Below are positions 53,101 to 63,000 of a stretch of DNA of 64,000 nt, one piece after another. Every line of letters starts with the position of its first letter. Positions within the stretch are counted from its first letter, which is position 1. Below the pieces are notes generated by a model. It was not told the DNA's origin. It ran no database searches and was given only the letters and a program-made list of their open reading frames with translations. This DNA is from Cellvibrio sp. OA-2007 (lineage in GTDB: Bacteria; Pseudomonadota; Gammaproteobacteria; Pseudomonadales; Cellvibrionaceae), in the NCBI RefSeq assembly GCF_000953825.1, contig NZ_BBUL01000088.1, positions 91,150 to 155,149 on the forward strand, written 5' to 3'. The position numbers and the translations under genes were made by a program.

Positions 53101-54771
53101 CTAGGGCAATGCATTCAAATGATTGCCTACAGGCACTGAGAAGATGCGACCATCTTTTACATCCCAGTTGATTGACCAAGTCATCACGCCACGGAAATCC
53201 GCGTAAGCTGCCAGCGGCGTGTTGCTACCGCAATTGCTGCGTTTCACCAAACAATCGACCGCTTTGTTAATGTCCGCCGTTGTCGCTTGACCGGAACCGG
53301 CAGCGCGTGGGCCAGAGGGCAAACCGAGAGCGACTTGATCCGGGCGTAGACCTTTAAAGTTACCGGCTGTGCCGTTGGCCAGGGGGAAACCTTCGATCAA
53401 CATACGCGCTGAAGCTACCATCATATCCACCGTACCGGCTTGATAGGATTGCGCCGCATAAGGTGTCGCGAGACCGCCATTGTTGTACAACTGCACGTGC
53501 AACAAATCCAATTCATTGCGCAATTGATCAATCATCGGCAAGTAAGCACCCCAGATTCCGGTGTAAGCCACATAACCACCTTGCACATAAGGATGCTCAG
53601 GCGCCATTGAGACATACAGATCGGGGTACATAGCATGAAGTTGTTTGATCGCCGATACCATGTTGCTGATCACTGGCGCACCATGCATTACACCGGCACC
53701 ACTTTCCAGATCAATGTCCACACCATCAAAACCATACTCATTGATAATCGCCGCTGTGCTGTTGACGAAATTGGCGAGGTTGGTGGAATTGTTCAGCGTC
53801 ACAGTACCTTTTTCACCCCCGTAGGAGAGCACAATGTTTTTGCCCTGCGCACGTTTAGCGGCGACATCGGCAATAAATTGCGCTTTGTTCAACGCTGGAT
53901 CCAAACGGAATTCCACACTGCCATTGCCAGCGTCATCCACAAAGGCGATAACAATCACATCCCAAGATGCATCAACATCGGCCAAACGAATTACACCGCT
54001 GCCGTTGTCAAAGTTGTGCCAGTAACCCACCAACGCATGTTTTGGCAGAGCGGCAGCGTCACCTGGAACACGGCCATTTCCGGTAGAACTGGTAGATGAC
54101 TTACTCGAAGATGCAATGCTGGAAGGTGCAACAGAAGATGACGAAGACGATGATTTTGAGCTAGGCGCAACACTGCTAGGCGCACTGCTTGAAATGCTGC
54201 TTGAAACAGCACCGCAAGACTTCACCAATTCCCACGCCTGCTGCCAGTGCGCACCGGTACCGGGCGCATACGCCCAGGCTGCGGTAGAGCCACACCAACC
54301 CGCGACCGTGCAGCGATACTCACTACCCGCATTTTGTACCAATTGGCCTGCGCTGTACGCAGTGCCAGCAACGTACTGTGTCGACGCACAATTTCCCGCA
54401 GCAATTGAAGAGCTGGAAACAACAGCGACTGAACTGGAAGATTTTGAGCTAGGTGCAACACTGCTTGGCGCAGATGAAGACGATGGCGCGACAGAACTCG
54501 GCGCAGAAGAAGCCGCGCCATCACAGGCGCCGAGCAGTGTCCACTCTTGCCATTGGCCGGAGTAACTGGCCGGGCTGTGCCCTTGCGACCACCAGTTGGC
54601 CTTGTAGGCTTTACCGGATTCTTGCACCTGTGTACTACCACCGTAGGCAGCAGTGCTATTCCACTCTGGCAAACCTGCACAATTCACCGCAAATGCACTG
54701 GTTGATAAGCCGCTCACGCATAATGCGGCAAGTGCGATAACAGAATTTTTCGCTGACTTGTATATGTTCAT
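53101..54771 (-). CDS. Secreted GH18 chitinase with two chitin-binding modules and Ser linkers
   Basis: From the ATG at 54771 the protein has 556 residues: signal peptide (1-28), CBM5/12 module (about 29-84, EWNSTAAYGGSTQVQESGKA), Ser linker, a second CBM5/12-type module (about 127-188, TQYVAGTAYSAGQLVQNAGS), a second Ser linker, and a GH18 TIM barrel (about 240-556). The GH18 motif DGVDIDLES places the catalytic acid at E356. GAGGGG lies upstream of the ATG, so this start is preferred to an in-frame one 11 codons earlier. It cleaves chitin outside the cell. Confidence 0.93.
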   Translation of the reverse strand: MNIYKSAKNSVIALAALCVSGLSTSAFAVNCAGLPEWNSTAAYGGSTQVQESGKAYKANWWSQGHSPASYSGQWQEWTLLGACDGAASSAPSSVAPSSSSAPSSVAPSSKSSSSVAVVSSSSIAAGNCASTQYVAGTAYSAGQLVQNAGSEYRCTVAGWCGSTAAWAYAPGTGAHWQQAWELVKSCGAVSSSISSSAPSSVAPSSKSSSSSSSVAPSSIASSSKSSTSSTGNGRVPGDAAALPKHALVGYWHNFDNGSGVIRLADVDASWDVIVIAFVDDAGNGSVEFRLDPALNKAQFIADVAAKRAQGKNIVLSYGGEKGTVTLNNSTNLANFVNSTAAIINEYGFDGVDIDLESGAGVMHGAPVISNMVSAIKQLHAMYPDLYVSMAPEHPYVQGGYVAYTGIWGAYLPMIDQLRNELDLLHVQLYNNGGLATPYAAQSYQAGTVDMMVASARMLIEGFPLANGTAGNFKGLRPDQVALGLPSGPRAAGSGQATTADINKAVDCLVKRSNCGSNTPLAAYADFRGVMTWSINWDVKDGRIFSVPVGNHLNALP

Positions 54772-55183
54772 AATCCCCTCACTCTCTTTGTATTTTTTGG
54801 ACAAAAGATTCCCGCAAAGAAATTGTGAAAATTTCTTTGGATTTTTTGCTTCTATTGAGATTTTTGTGGGCGCCCCCGTGGATCAGTACTTATCTTGTTT
54901 TTTTGCTAAAAACAGATTGGCCGTACTTTGGGAAACACTCCAGTCCCGGTAACTCGTTACGAGCTCCTTCTGGTCGTTATCATCAGACTCATCCGAGTGT
55001 GATTTATTATTCTGGCGCAAAACACCTTATGACAACGTTGCCATATATATCACCCAGATCAACGAATGGCAATCATGTATATGACCAAAGGATGACGATT
55101 ACGCAAAATTTTTATTTCATTAGAATAAAAACTTTGCGCAATCGGGGAAAATAACGGGGGATAGATGATTGGGAAATAACGGA
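54772..55183. other. Chitinase upstream region
   Basis: About 410 bases between divergently oriented context (chitinase on the left, rlmB stop on the right). The chitinase promoter should lie here. I see no gene, operator palindrome or terminator. Confidence 0.4.
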
Positions 55184-55936
55184 TTATTGTTGGATCAAGT
55201 TGGCACGCTGGCGCACCGCTTCAAATAAACACACGCCGGTCGCTACCGAGACATTCAAACTGCTCACGGTGCCCGCCATGGGAATATTCATCAAGTGGTC
55301 GCAGGTATCTTGCGTTAAACGGCGCAGGCCATCGCCTTCTGCGCCCATCAAAATACCAATCGGGCCGGTGAGGTTGCATTGGTAAACTGACTGCTCTGCT
55401 GCACCCGCGGCACCGAATAACCAAATACCTTTTTCCTGCAAACTTTTCAGCGTGCGCGCAAGGTTGGTCACCGGAATAAACGGCAGCACTTCCGCCGCGC
55501 CGCAGGCAACTTTGCGCACTATGGGCGTAATGCCGACGGATTTATCCTTGGGTGCGATAACCGCATGCACACCTGCAGCCTCCGCCGAGCGCATACAAGC
55601 GCCGAGGTTGTGCGGATCAGTGACACCATCAAGGATCAACAAAAACGCTGGCTCGTTGAGATCGTCAATCAACTTAAATAAATAGGTTTCATCGAATGTT
55701 TCACCCGGCGTGCAAATCGCCACCACACCCTGATGATTTTCATCGCCAACTAATTCATCCAGTTTATTGCGATTGACGACCTGGCAGTGAATGCCATTAC
55801 TTTGTGCAGCGCTAACAATTTTTTGCAAGCGCTGATCATTGCGACCCTGCACCATGTAAATTTCAATTACCCGTTGCGGCGCACTTTTTAGCAGGGCCTG
55901 CACAGAGTGCAGGCCAAAGATAGGTTCACGTTTCAA
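55184..55936 (-). CDS. rlmB: 23S rRNA (guanosine-2'-O-)-methyltransferase RlmB
   Basis: The 250-residue SpoU-family protein has the N-terminal substrate-binding part (PIFGLHSVQALLKSAPQRV), and the SPOUT knot motifs LDGVTDPHNLGACMRSAEAAG, GILMGAEGDGLRRL and IPMAGTVSSLNVSVATGVCL. It methylates G2251 of 23S rRNA. Gene order rnr-rlmB on the same strand is the standard gammaproteobacterial one. Confidence 0.95.
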   Translation of the reverse strand: MKREPIFGLHSVQALLKSAPQRVIEIYMVQGRNDQRLQKIVSAAQSNGIHCQVVNRNKLDELVGDENHQGVVAICTPGETFDETYLFKLIDDLNEPAFLLILDGVTDPHNLGACMRSAEAAGVHAVIAPKDKSVGITPIVRKVACGAAEVLPFIPVTNLARTLKSLQEKGIWLFGAAGAAEQSVYQCNLTGPIGILMGAEGDGLRRLTQDTCDHLMNIPMAGTVSSLNVSVATGVCLFEAVRQRANLIQQ

Positions 55937-56090
55937 AAAAAATTACCTGATTATTTAGGCTTTAATACTCGCTTTGGTTTAACGCTCAGAGACCCGGGTT
56001 TCGCGCTCGCGCAAAATCCGGTCTTTCACTATATAAATTTCGCGATTCAAATTTTCATCCAAGACAAAGTTTTCACTGCGCAGCCAGCGA

Positions 56091-59024
56091 TCAATTCTTT
56101 GTCTTAGCCTTAACCACCGGTCTTTTATCATTTGTCTTCTTAGCCCCAGCGACAGCCTTGCTTTTTGGCGCTTTTGGCGCAGGCGATTGAACTGTTGCTG
56201 GCGCTGCCTTGCTTGCAGCTTTCGCAGTTTTACGGCCATGATCGACCTCCCCTTTGGATGTTGCACTTGCCGCTTTAGCTGCGGACACTTTTTTTACTGC
56301 AGCTGGCTTGGTAGTAGCTGCCTTAGCCGCAGGAGCTTTAGGCACAGCGGCTTTTTTACTAGCGGCGGGTTTAGCGGCGGCCTTTTTGGCAGGCGCAGCA
56401 TCGGCCACTTTTTTCACCACCATCTTTTTAGCCACGACTGTTTTTACAATCGGTGTTTTGGCTGTTGATGGTTTTTCGCTAGCTTGCGCGGTCGCCACTT
56501 TTTTAGCGCCGGTTTTCTTTTTGCCGGACGATGGTTTAGCACTCGCCGATTTGCCGTTTTTCGCTTTGCCCGCCGGTTTAGCGGCCAATGGTTTACTGAG
56601 CGTTTTAGTTCCCGCAACCTGTTTCACTACTATTTCTGCGGGCGATACTTTTGTCTCGCCAGCTGATTTTCTTTCACCGCCAGATTTTTTAGCGCTGCCG
56701 GTTTTTTTACCAGCCTTTTTATCGGCGGCTGAAGCAGCGCCGCGTTTACTCGTTTTGGGTTTAACCGCCGATTTGGGGCGGCGAACCGCATTGGCTGATT
56801 CGAGTTCAAAATCGATCTTGCGATTATCAAGATCCACCCGCACCACACGCACCACCAACTCATCGCCCAAACCAAATACTTTGCGCGTGCGCTCGCCCAT
56901 TAAGCGATGTTGCGCTGGTTCAAAGCGATAATAATCGTGTGGCAGCGAGGTGATATGAATCAAACCTTCTACGTACAAATCATTTAGTTCAACAAACAAA
57001 CCAAAACTGGTCACCGCACTCACGTGACCGGCGTACACAGCGCCAACTTGATCGCGCAGGTATTCGCATTTCAACCAACTCACCACATCGCGTGTGGCCT
57101 CATCGGCGCGGCGCTCGGTGCGCGAACACTGTTCACCAAACACCACCATGTCGCTCGCGGTGTAGGGGTAAATAAATTTTTTCGGAATCGCTTTGGCAGT
57201 CTCAACGCGGCGCACATGAGTGGTCGGTTCTGTGCCGCGCACCACCGAGCGAATTGCGCGGTGTACCAGCAAATCCGGATAGCGGCGAATCGGCGAAGTG
57301 AAGTGGGTATAGGCCTCATAACCCAAACCAAAGTGGCCGTGGTTTTCTACTTGATACATCGCTTGGCGCAGACTGCGCAGCATAACGGTTTGGATTAAAT
57401 GACCATCGCTGCGATCCTGAATCATTTGCAGCAATTGTTGGTAATCGCCTGGTGTGGGCTTGTCGCCCCCCGCCAACCCCAAACCTAATTCAGATAAGTA
57501 AGCGCGCAGATTTGCAAGTTTGGTTTCTGTCGGGCCTTCATGCACGCGGAACAAGCCAATCAAATTATGTTTTTCAATAAATTTGGCTGCACAAACATTC
57601 GCGCACAACATGCACTCTTCAATTAATTTGTGCGCATCATTGCGTTTGATCGGCACTATACGTTCGATTTTGCGCTCTTCATTAAATTGGATGCGCGTTT
57701 CAACCGTATCAAAATCAATTGCACCGCGTTCATCGCGCGCAACGCGCAGGCACTGATACAGTTTATGCAGCAGTTCAAGCTGCGGCACAACAGACTTGTA
57801 CTCTTCGCGTAGCGCATTGCGCAACTCGCCTTCACCTGTGAGAATTTCGCCCACTTTGGTATAGGTCAGGCGCGCATGGGAATGCATCACCCCTTCATAA
57901 AATTGATAACCGGTAATGCGCCCGGCATCGCTGATATTCATCTCGCACACCATGCACAAACGATCGACATGGGGGTTGAGTGAACACAATCCGTTGGAGA
58001 TAGCCTCGGGCAACATGGGCACTACATAATCAGGAAAATACACCGAGTTGCCACGCGCGCGCGCTTCAATATCCAACGCACTTTCGACCGGAACATAATG
58101 CGACACATCGGCAATCGCCACGTATAAACGCCAGCCACCTTTGCGGCGCTCACACAACACGGCGTCGTCAAAATCCCGCGCGTCTTCGCCATCGATGGTG
58201 ACAAACGGCAAATGGCGCACATCGACGCGATGCAACTTATCTTGCTCTAAAACTTCATGCGATAAACGCGCCGCTTCTGCCAGCGCCTCACTTGGCCAAA
58301 CACTGGGAATACCGTGCGCTTGAATCGCCAATTCGATTTCCATGCCCGGCGCCATATGGTCGCCCAATACTTGAATCACGCGGCCTGTGGGCAAGCGGTT
58401 TTTGTCCGGCTGCATGGTGATTTCCGCCACCACGATTTGCCCGTGTTTGGCACCGCCATAGGCGCCAAACGGAATCATAATGTCATGGGTAATACGCGGG
58501 TTTTCCGGGCGTACAAATTGCACACCCTCTTCATTAAAAAAGCGCCCGGCCAATTGGGTGGTATTGCGCACTAGCACATCGACAATCGCGCCCTCTTCTT
58601 TGCCGCGATATTGCTCGCCCGAGAGCCGTACAATTACCTCATCGCCATCAAACACTTTGCGCATTTGGCGATTGTGCAGATAGATGTCCTCACCGCCATC
58701 GGCGCGGATCACAAACCCGTAACCATCGCGATGCCCCTGCACGCGGCCACGCACCACATCGATTTTATCGAGGCGCACATAAGCATCGCGGCGGTTGCTG
58801 ATCAACTGGCCATCGCGCGCCATCGCAATCAAACGGCGGCGCAGCGCTTCAATCTGGTCTTCACCCGTGAGCTTCAGCATCACACACATCTGCTCATGGG
58901 TAACCGGCTGATCGGCGCTATCGAGAAGGTCGAGAATGTATTCACGACTGGGGATGGGGTTTTCGTACTTTTCGGCTTCGCGCGCGGCGAAAGCATCGCG
59001 GGGCGGGGCTTTACGTTTAGTCAA
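56091..59024 (-). CDS. rnr: Ribonuclease R with a long Lys/Ala-rich C-terminal tail
   Basis: The 977-residue protein has an N-terminal HTH-like part, cold-shock domains, the RNB core with DGEDARDFDDAV (catalytic Asp cluster) and an S1 domain ending near 740. The last 230 residues (about 748-977) are almost purely Lys, Ala, Pro, Ser and Thr (for example KKAAAKPAASKKAAVPKAPA), resembling histone H1-like or AlgP-like tails. E. coli RNase R has 813 residues with a much shorter basic tail. The tail should bind RNA or ribosomes. rlmB follows on the same strand about 150 bases later. Confidence 0.95.
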   Translation of the reverse strand: MTKRKAPPRDAFAAREAEKYENPIPSREYILDLLDSADQPVTHEQMCVMLKLTGEDQIEALRRRLIAMARDGQLISNRRDAYVRLDKIDVVRGRVQGHRDGYGFVIRADGGEDIYLHNRQMRKVFDGDEVIVRLSGEQYRGKEEGAIVDVLVRNTTQLAGRFFNEEGVQFVRPENPRITHDIMIPFGAYGGAKHGQIVVAEITMQPDKNRLPTGRVIQVLGDHMAPGMEIELAIQAHGIPSVWPSEALAEAARLSHEVLEQDKLHRVDVRHLPFVTIDGEDARDFDDAVLCERRKGGWRLYVAIADVSHYVPVESALDIEARARGNSVYFPDYVVPMLPEAISNGLCSLNPHVDRLCMVCEMNISDAGRITGYQFYEGVMHSHARLTYTKVGEILTGEGELRNALREEYKSVVPQLELLHKLYQCLRVARDERGAIDFDTVETRIQFNEERKIERIVPIKRNDAHKLIEECMLCANVCAAKFIEKHNLIGLFRVHEGPTETKLANLRAYLSELGLGLAGGDKPTPGDYQQLLQMIQDRSDGHLIQTVMLRSLRQAMYQVENHGHFGLGYEAYTHFTSPIRRYPDLLVHRAIRSVVRGTEPTTHVRRVETAKAIPKKFIYPYTASDMVVFGEQCSRTERRADEATRDVVSWLKCEYLRDQVGAVYAGHVSAVTSFGLFVELNDLYVEGLIHITSLPHDYYRFEPAQHRLMGERTRKVFGLGDELVVRVVRVDLDNRKIDFELESANAVRRPKSAVKPKTSKRGAASAADKKAGKKTGSAKKSGGERKSAGETKVSPAEIVVKQVAGTKTLSKPLAAKPAGKAKNGKSASAKPSSGKKKTGAKKVATAQASEKPSTAKTPIVKTVVAKKMVVKKVADAAPAKKAAAKPAASKKAAVPKAPAAKAATTKPAAVKKVSAAKAASATSKGEVDHGRKTAKAASKAAPATVQSPAPKAPKSKAVAGAKKTNDKRPVVKAKTKN

Positions 59025-59132
59025 TTGGGCATCCTATGATCAATATTGGCGGTTTTTAAACGTTCCTGGCGCTGTTGCCTCAATTATAGGGCAGCGAAGA
59101 TGACAAACCTACAAATAAAATCACCAGCCTCG

Positions 59133-59161
59133 TTGACAATCCAAATCGCGCTAATTATAGT
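59133..59161 (+). promoter_or_regulatory. Sigma-70 promoter of tRNA-Leu
   Basis: TTGACA at 59133-59138 and TATAGT at 59156-59161 are separated by 17 bases, close to consensus. The GC-rich GCGCGACC lies between the -10 and the tRNA, as in stringently controlled stable-RNA promoters. Confidence 0.82.
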
Positions 59162-59187
59162 GCGCGACCTCAGCCAAGGCTGATTAC

Positions 59188-59272
59188 GCCCAGATGGTGA
59201 AATTGGTAGACACGCCAGCTTCAGGTGTTGGTGACGCAAGTCGTGGAGGTTCAAGTCCTCTTCTGGGCACCA
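59188..59272 (+). tRNA. leuV: tRNA-Leu(CAG)
   Basis: The 85-base sequence has acceptor arms GCCCAGA and TCTGGGC, the anticodon stem CCAGC/GTTGG around TTCAGGT (anticodon CAG), a long variable arm (TGACGCAAGTCGTG) and the T arm GTTCAAGTCC. The CCA end is encoded. It has a consensus promoter and a strong terminator. Confidence 0.95.
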
Positions 59273-59277
59273 TCTTC

Positions 59278-59310
59278 AAAACCCCCGCTACGCAAGTAGC
59301 GGGGGTTTTT
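59278..59310 (+). terminator. Terminator of tRNA-Leu
   Basis: AACCCCCGCTAC and GTAGCGGGGGTT form a perfect stem around GCAA, followed by a T-run. Confidence 0.93.
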
Positions 59311-59402
59311 ACTTTTCTAATCAGTCAGTTTTCATTTCTTACCTATCCCCGCCACTAAAACCACCTATGATTTAGGCAGACTCACAATTACTGGACTGCC
59401 CA

Positions 59403-60149
59403 ATGCCCGATAAGCGCCAAAACATTCGCGAAGCCTTTTTGACTGGGGCGTTTCGCTTTTTGGGGTATATAGCCCATTGTGATGGGCCGATTAACCGCGA
59501 GGAAATTGAGCGGCTGAAAGTGCATATGAAAAAAATGCACCTCGCGGAGGATGAGCAGCGCAGAGCGCTTGCACTGTTTAAATCGGCCACTGCGCCTGAG
59601 TTTGATGCACGGCAGGCGCTGCAGGAATTTCGCAGTGCAACTACACCCAAGCTGATCCAGATTTTATTGATGCATCTGGTAGCTATGGCGCGTGCCGATG
59701 GTTATTTGATGGAGAAAGAACTGCATGCACTACAGTGGATTGCGCGGGAGCTGGGTTACAAAAGTATCGTGCTTCCGCATTTATTAAAAATAATCTACGC
59801 ACAAGATCAGCTCGCCATGAGCATTAATCCACCCAAACCCGCCCAAGCCGATACCTATAACAATCCGCATACAGCGCAAGCAAAACCACAGCAGAACACC
59901 CAACCCCACACTGCAAATCAACAGCGCAACTTGCACAAAGCTTACAAAATATTGGGTGTGACAATCGATATGACTGAAGATGAAATCCGGCGCGCCTATA
60001 AAAAACTCGCCAGCCAACTGCACCCCGATAAATTAATGAGCCAAGGCTTAGCGCAAGATCAGCTCAATGCCGCAACCGAACGATTTAAGCGCATCCAAGC
60101 CGCCTATGCGTTTATCAAAAAACACCGCTCGCTCTATGCGGCAGGTTAA
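59403..60149 (+). CDS. DjlA-like co-chaperone with TerB and J domains
   Basis: The 248-residue protein has a TerB-type helical domain (about 10-130) like that of DjlA, a short linker, and a C-terminal J domain with LHKAYKILGVTIDMTEDEIR and the HPD motif in SQLHPDKLMSQG. It lacks the N-terminal membrane helix of E. coli DjlA, so it should be soluble. J domains stimulate DnaK. It is a stand-alone gene downstream of the tRNA. Confidence 0.88.
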   Translation: MPDKRQNIREAFLTGAFRFLGYIAHCDGPINREEIERLKVHMKKMHLAEDEQRRALALFKSATAPEFDARQALQEFRSATTPKLIQILLMHLVAMARADGYLMEKELHALQWIARELGYKSIVLPHLLKIIYAQDQLAMSINPPKPAQADTYNNPHTAQAKPQQNTQPHTANQQRNLHKAYKILGVTIDMTEDEIRRAYKKLASQLHPDKLMSQGLAQDQLNAATERFKRIQAAYAFIKKHRSLYAAG

Positions 60150-60693
60150 TAACTCTCAGTCAAAGTAATATGCTGTAATTGACGCACACTGAAAAGCCGG
60201 ATTATTTTCATCAATTAATTGGTGGGTTGCGGATGAGCTTACGAATGGCAACAGACTTTGAGGTCAGTAAGGGTGGCCTTCCTAGCCAGTGGCACAATCA
60301 AGGTAGGTTGCTGGTAAGTTTACGAACCGCAACAGCTTTTAAGGACAGAAACGTGCCCTTCCTAGCCAGTGGCACAATCAAGGTAGGTTGCTGGTGAGTT
60401 TACGAACCGCAACAGCTTTTAAGGACAGAAACGTGCCCAAAGCGGACACTGAAGCAATATAAAGATATGCACCACCAAGGCTGTTTATTTAGCTATTAAG
60501 CACACTGATCGGTTACATACAATCAATAATTTCTAAGGAAAATTTATGCCTATTTATGCAAACTATCTGGAGCTGGAAGGGTAGGAGTGCTTCAGAGGCG
60601 TGATTGCTTCTCTATTGTGTTGACTAAAATGAATTGCTGAATTGGGCTTATTGAAGGCATCTTTTTTCTTAATAAAACAAGGACTTGATAACT
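60150..60693. other. Non-coding accessory stretch with tandem repeats
   Basis: It holds the 80-bp tandem array (60221-60437) and about 250 bases of AT-rich sequence. A short frame over the repeats is not convincing. No RNA gene is recognised. Confidence 0.45.
60221..60437. repeat. 80-bp tandem repeat, two close copies plus one diverged copy
   Basis: The unit at 60277-60356 and 60357-60436 begins CCTTCCTAGCCAGTGGCACA and differs at about one position. A third, diverged copy (GGTGGGTTGCGGATGAGCTT at 60221) precedes them. The GGTAGGTTGCTGGT part is similar to family C. The array shows recent duplication. Confidence 0.85.
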
Positions 60694-61134
60694 ATGGTTT
60701 ATCTACGAGCGCTTCTGTTGTTGAGTATTTTTATTTCACCATTATCCAGTGCGGGAAAAACTGCACAAGAGGTTGCGGAAGAACAAGCGAAGGATCTTCC
60801 AATAACGCTGAACAAATGCGCTCAGATTGCTTCAAATGTCGGTTTCGATAAGACAATTATTGTAACGATGGTAATGAATTTCAAGTGTATGGTTCAGGCA
60901 GCCAACCCAGGAGTGGATATTGAACCATCCAAAGAATATATAAAAGAGTTCACCGATTTTTTTACGGATCAATACACTAAGAGTCCAGGAAACTCATACT
61001 GTGTCATTATACAGAGCGATGAATATGAAATTGATGTTTTTAATATTGTTGTGAAAGACAGACTAAATGGCATAGAGCTGAATATTATTGTTGACAACAA
61101 GGTGTGCAAATCCTCTAACTTTTCTAGCCCTTAG
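60694..61134 (+). CDS. Secreted protein of unknown function
   Basis: The 146-residue product from the ATG at 60694 (AAGGAC upstream) has a signal peptide (MVYLRALLLLSIFISPLSSAG). The mature part has four Cys (CAQIASNV, FKCMVQAAN, SYCVIIQSD, VCKSSN) that could form two disulfides. Composition is AT-rich. I recognise no family. Confidence 0.6.
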   Translation: MVYLRALLLLSIFISPLSSAGKTAQEVAEEQAKDLPITLNKCAQIASNVGFDKTIIVTMVMNFKCMVQAANPGVDIEPSKEYIKEFTDFFTDQYTKSPGNSYCVIIQSDEYEIDVFNIVVKDRLNGIELNIIVDNKVCKSSNFSSP

Positions 61135-61239
61135 GCATAAGGACAAATCATAGGGTTTACTAATGCTTCATAATTAATTCATCTGCTTAGATGCTTATAG
61201 CTGACAATAACGGACAATAAAAACTCAGGAGATATTGTG

Positions 61240-62739
61240 ATGCAGTGTGCAAAAATTATAAATGTTATCATAGCTATTATTGTGCTTTCTGGCTGCAGCA
61301 ACAGAGAAGAAAGTGCCAATATGCTTTTCGTTGAATTGGTTCAGGGCGCCCAAATGGCAGACCAAGAAAATAACAGCCATACAAAAAAGTACAAAAATTA
61401 TATGGCAGCCAAGATGATCTATGATCAAATAATTGATAAGTATCCAGAAACATCTATTGCCCTAAAGCTTTCTACAGGTGAGGCAGAAATAGCCGGAAAA
61501 AGTTCTTTCGTGTTTCTGCAATTAGATCAACAATTACATGAAAAAAGTGAATTAGAAAAAGATCCTTTTAGTATATTGGTGAGTAGTGTTTTAAGTCGCG
61601 ACGCGACAAAAAATAGTATGCGATTACTTGTATCTATCATGAATGCTTACGCCAAGGCTGGCCGCACTGAAGAAGCGGCACAATTATACCGATCTATTAA
61701 TAATTTCTTTGATGTGTACAAGGATCAATCTAATCGAGAGCAGTTTAAAATTGAAGTTGGGCTTTCTTATGCAGCACTTATTAAAACAACCGAGTCTGAA
61801 ATTGAGCTGATAAATTCATTTGAATTAGCAAAGAAAAAATATGGCCCCCCAAAATCAACTAAAGAAATAGATTTGTATTTCAAGTTTGCTGAGGCATTTG
61901 TAACGCAACAAAGAACTGATATTGCTGAAGACATATTGAAGGATTTGGAACGGGAGGATTATAAAGATGCTTTTGGAAATACGGATTTTCGCTACATTGT
62001 TAAAGTTGCCGAAGTGTATGCCTTATTTGATAAGGAATACTCTATACGTCTTGCCGAAAATGCACTGTCTGAATTGTTAGGTCGAGAAGGGCCACGCTTT
62101 TCGTATGAGCCAGAATTATTGAAACTTATATATCGTGAGGGGCAGGAGCAAAGATTTAAAGAGGATTTTAAAAGGGTGTTTTCATGGTCAATGCTGAAAG
62201 GTGAAAATAAAAGAATTTATGCTTTTCTGAAGCTAGCCACGCTCATTAAGGAAATAAACCTCACAGAGGCAGAATTAATTTCGATTGAAAATGTTAAGGG
62301 ATACTACCGTCAAGATGACTACATAGAGTTGTCCACGCTGGGAGAATTTTATTCGGCACTTGGTTTTGATCTATTGGCAATTGATACCTTTAATCAGGCT
62401 GTTACTGTTGCTTCTTATAATAATAAAGATACTGATGGTTTCGGTTTTTATTGGGTTGCAGAAGCTCTTGCTAGAAATGGTTATTACACAAAGAGCGATG
62501 AAATTAATAATTTAATTAAAAGCGACAGCCTAAAAAAATCAACTATTAGCTGGATGGCTAAGACGCAAGCAAAAAATGGAGAGTATCTCTCTGCAATGCA
62601 AACATTCAATAGAATGGATGATGGACTTACCAATACATGGATCTACATTTTGGCCGAGCAAATGCAGTCAGGCACGTTGCCTAGCTATCAATTCATTGAG
62701 GAATCGCATCGTGCATTTTTAAAGCTAAAAATAGATTGA
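61240..62739 (+). CDS. Lipoprotein with TPR-like helical repeats, unknown function
   Basis: The 499-residue protein starts MQCAKIINVIIAIIVLSGC with a lipobox at Cys19 (SD AGGAG). The rest is helical with motifs like YAKAGRTEEAAQLYRSIN, ALARNGYYTKSDEIN and AKNGEYLSAMQTFNRMD that resemble degenerate TPR repeats. It would be anchored to the outer or inner membrane. No family name is given. It is AT-rich like both neighbours. Confidence 0.7.
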   Translation: MQCAKIINVIIAIIVLSGCSNREESANMLFVELVQGAQMADQENNSHTKKYKNYMAAKMIYDQIIDKYPETSIALKLSTGEAEIAGKSSFVFLQLDQQLHEKSELEKDPFSILVSSVLSRDATKNSMRLLVSIMNAYAKAGRTEEAAQLYRSINNFFDVYKDQSNREQFKIEVGLSYAALIKTTESEIELINSFELAKKKYGPPKSTKEIDLYFKFAEAFVTQQRTDIAEDILKDLEREDYKDAFGNTDFRYIVKVAEVYALFDKEYSIRLAENALSELLGREGPRFSYEPELLKLIYREGQEQRFKEDFKRVFSWSMLKGENKRIYAFLKLATLIKEINLTEAELISIENVKGYYRQDDYIELSTLGEFYSALGFDLLAIDTFNQAVTVASYNNKDTDGFGFYWVAEALARNGYYTKSDEINNLIKSDSLKKSTISWMAKTQAKNGEYLSAMQTFNRMDDGLTNTWIYILAEQMQSGTLPSYQFIEESHRAFLKLKID

Positions 62740-63000
62740 TGATGCAATCAAGAGACGCATTACCTTTATCCATTTAGCAAAGCCTACATGGGCATCTTGA
62801 GGATGTTGGCTTATTTAACGAAGAAGTAGCACTTACAGCAGAAACTTAGATGTGTAGACTGCATATTTCTAAATTTATATCTCCGTATATCCTCAGCGCT
62901 ATTTGCGTTGCCTGCTAAGATATTGCAGCACCATATTTTTTAAAGGATTATTCTGCGCGTGGTTATATTCAAATAAACTGTTATATATTTTAGGGCAGCT

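Noticed and set aside
54116..54565. Acidic plus-strand frame opposite the chitinase linkers
   Set aside because: It is the complement of the Ser-rich linkers and is not a gene.
55979..56266. Arg-rich 95-codon frame at the 3' end of rnr
   Set aside because: Most of it is the Lys/Ala tail of RNase R in another frame and continues into the intergenic gap; composition is not that of a folded protein.
56254..56931. Long Ala/Leu/Phe-rich open frame on the plus strand opposite rnr
   Set aside because: It is the antisense reading of the Lys/Ala-rich RNase R tail; biased codons keep the frame open. No SD and no family pattern.
60179..60397. 72-codon frame in the tandem repeat
   Set aside because: The frame is made of repeat units and has no SD or homologous pattern.
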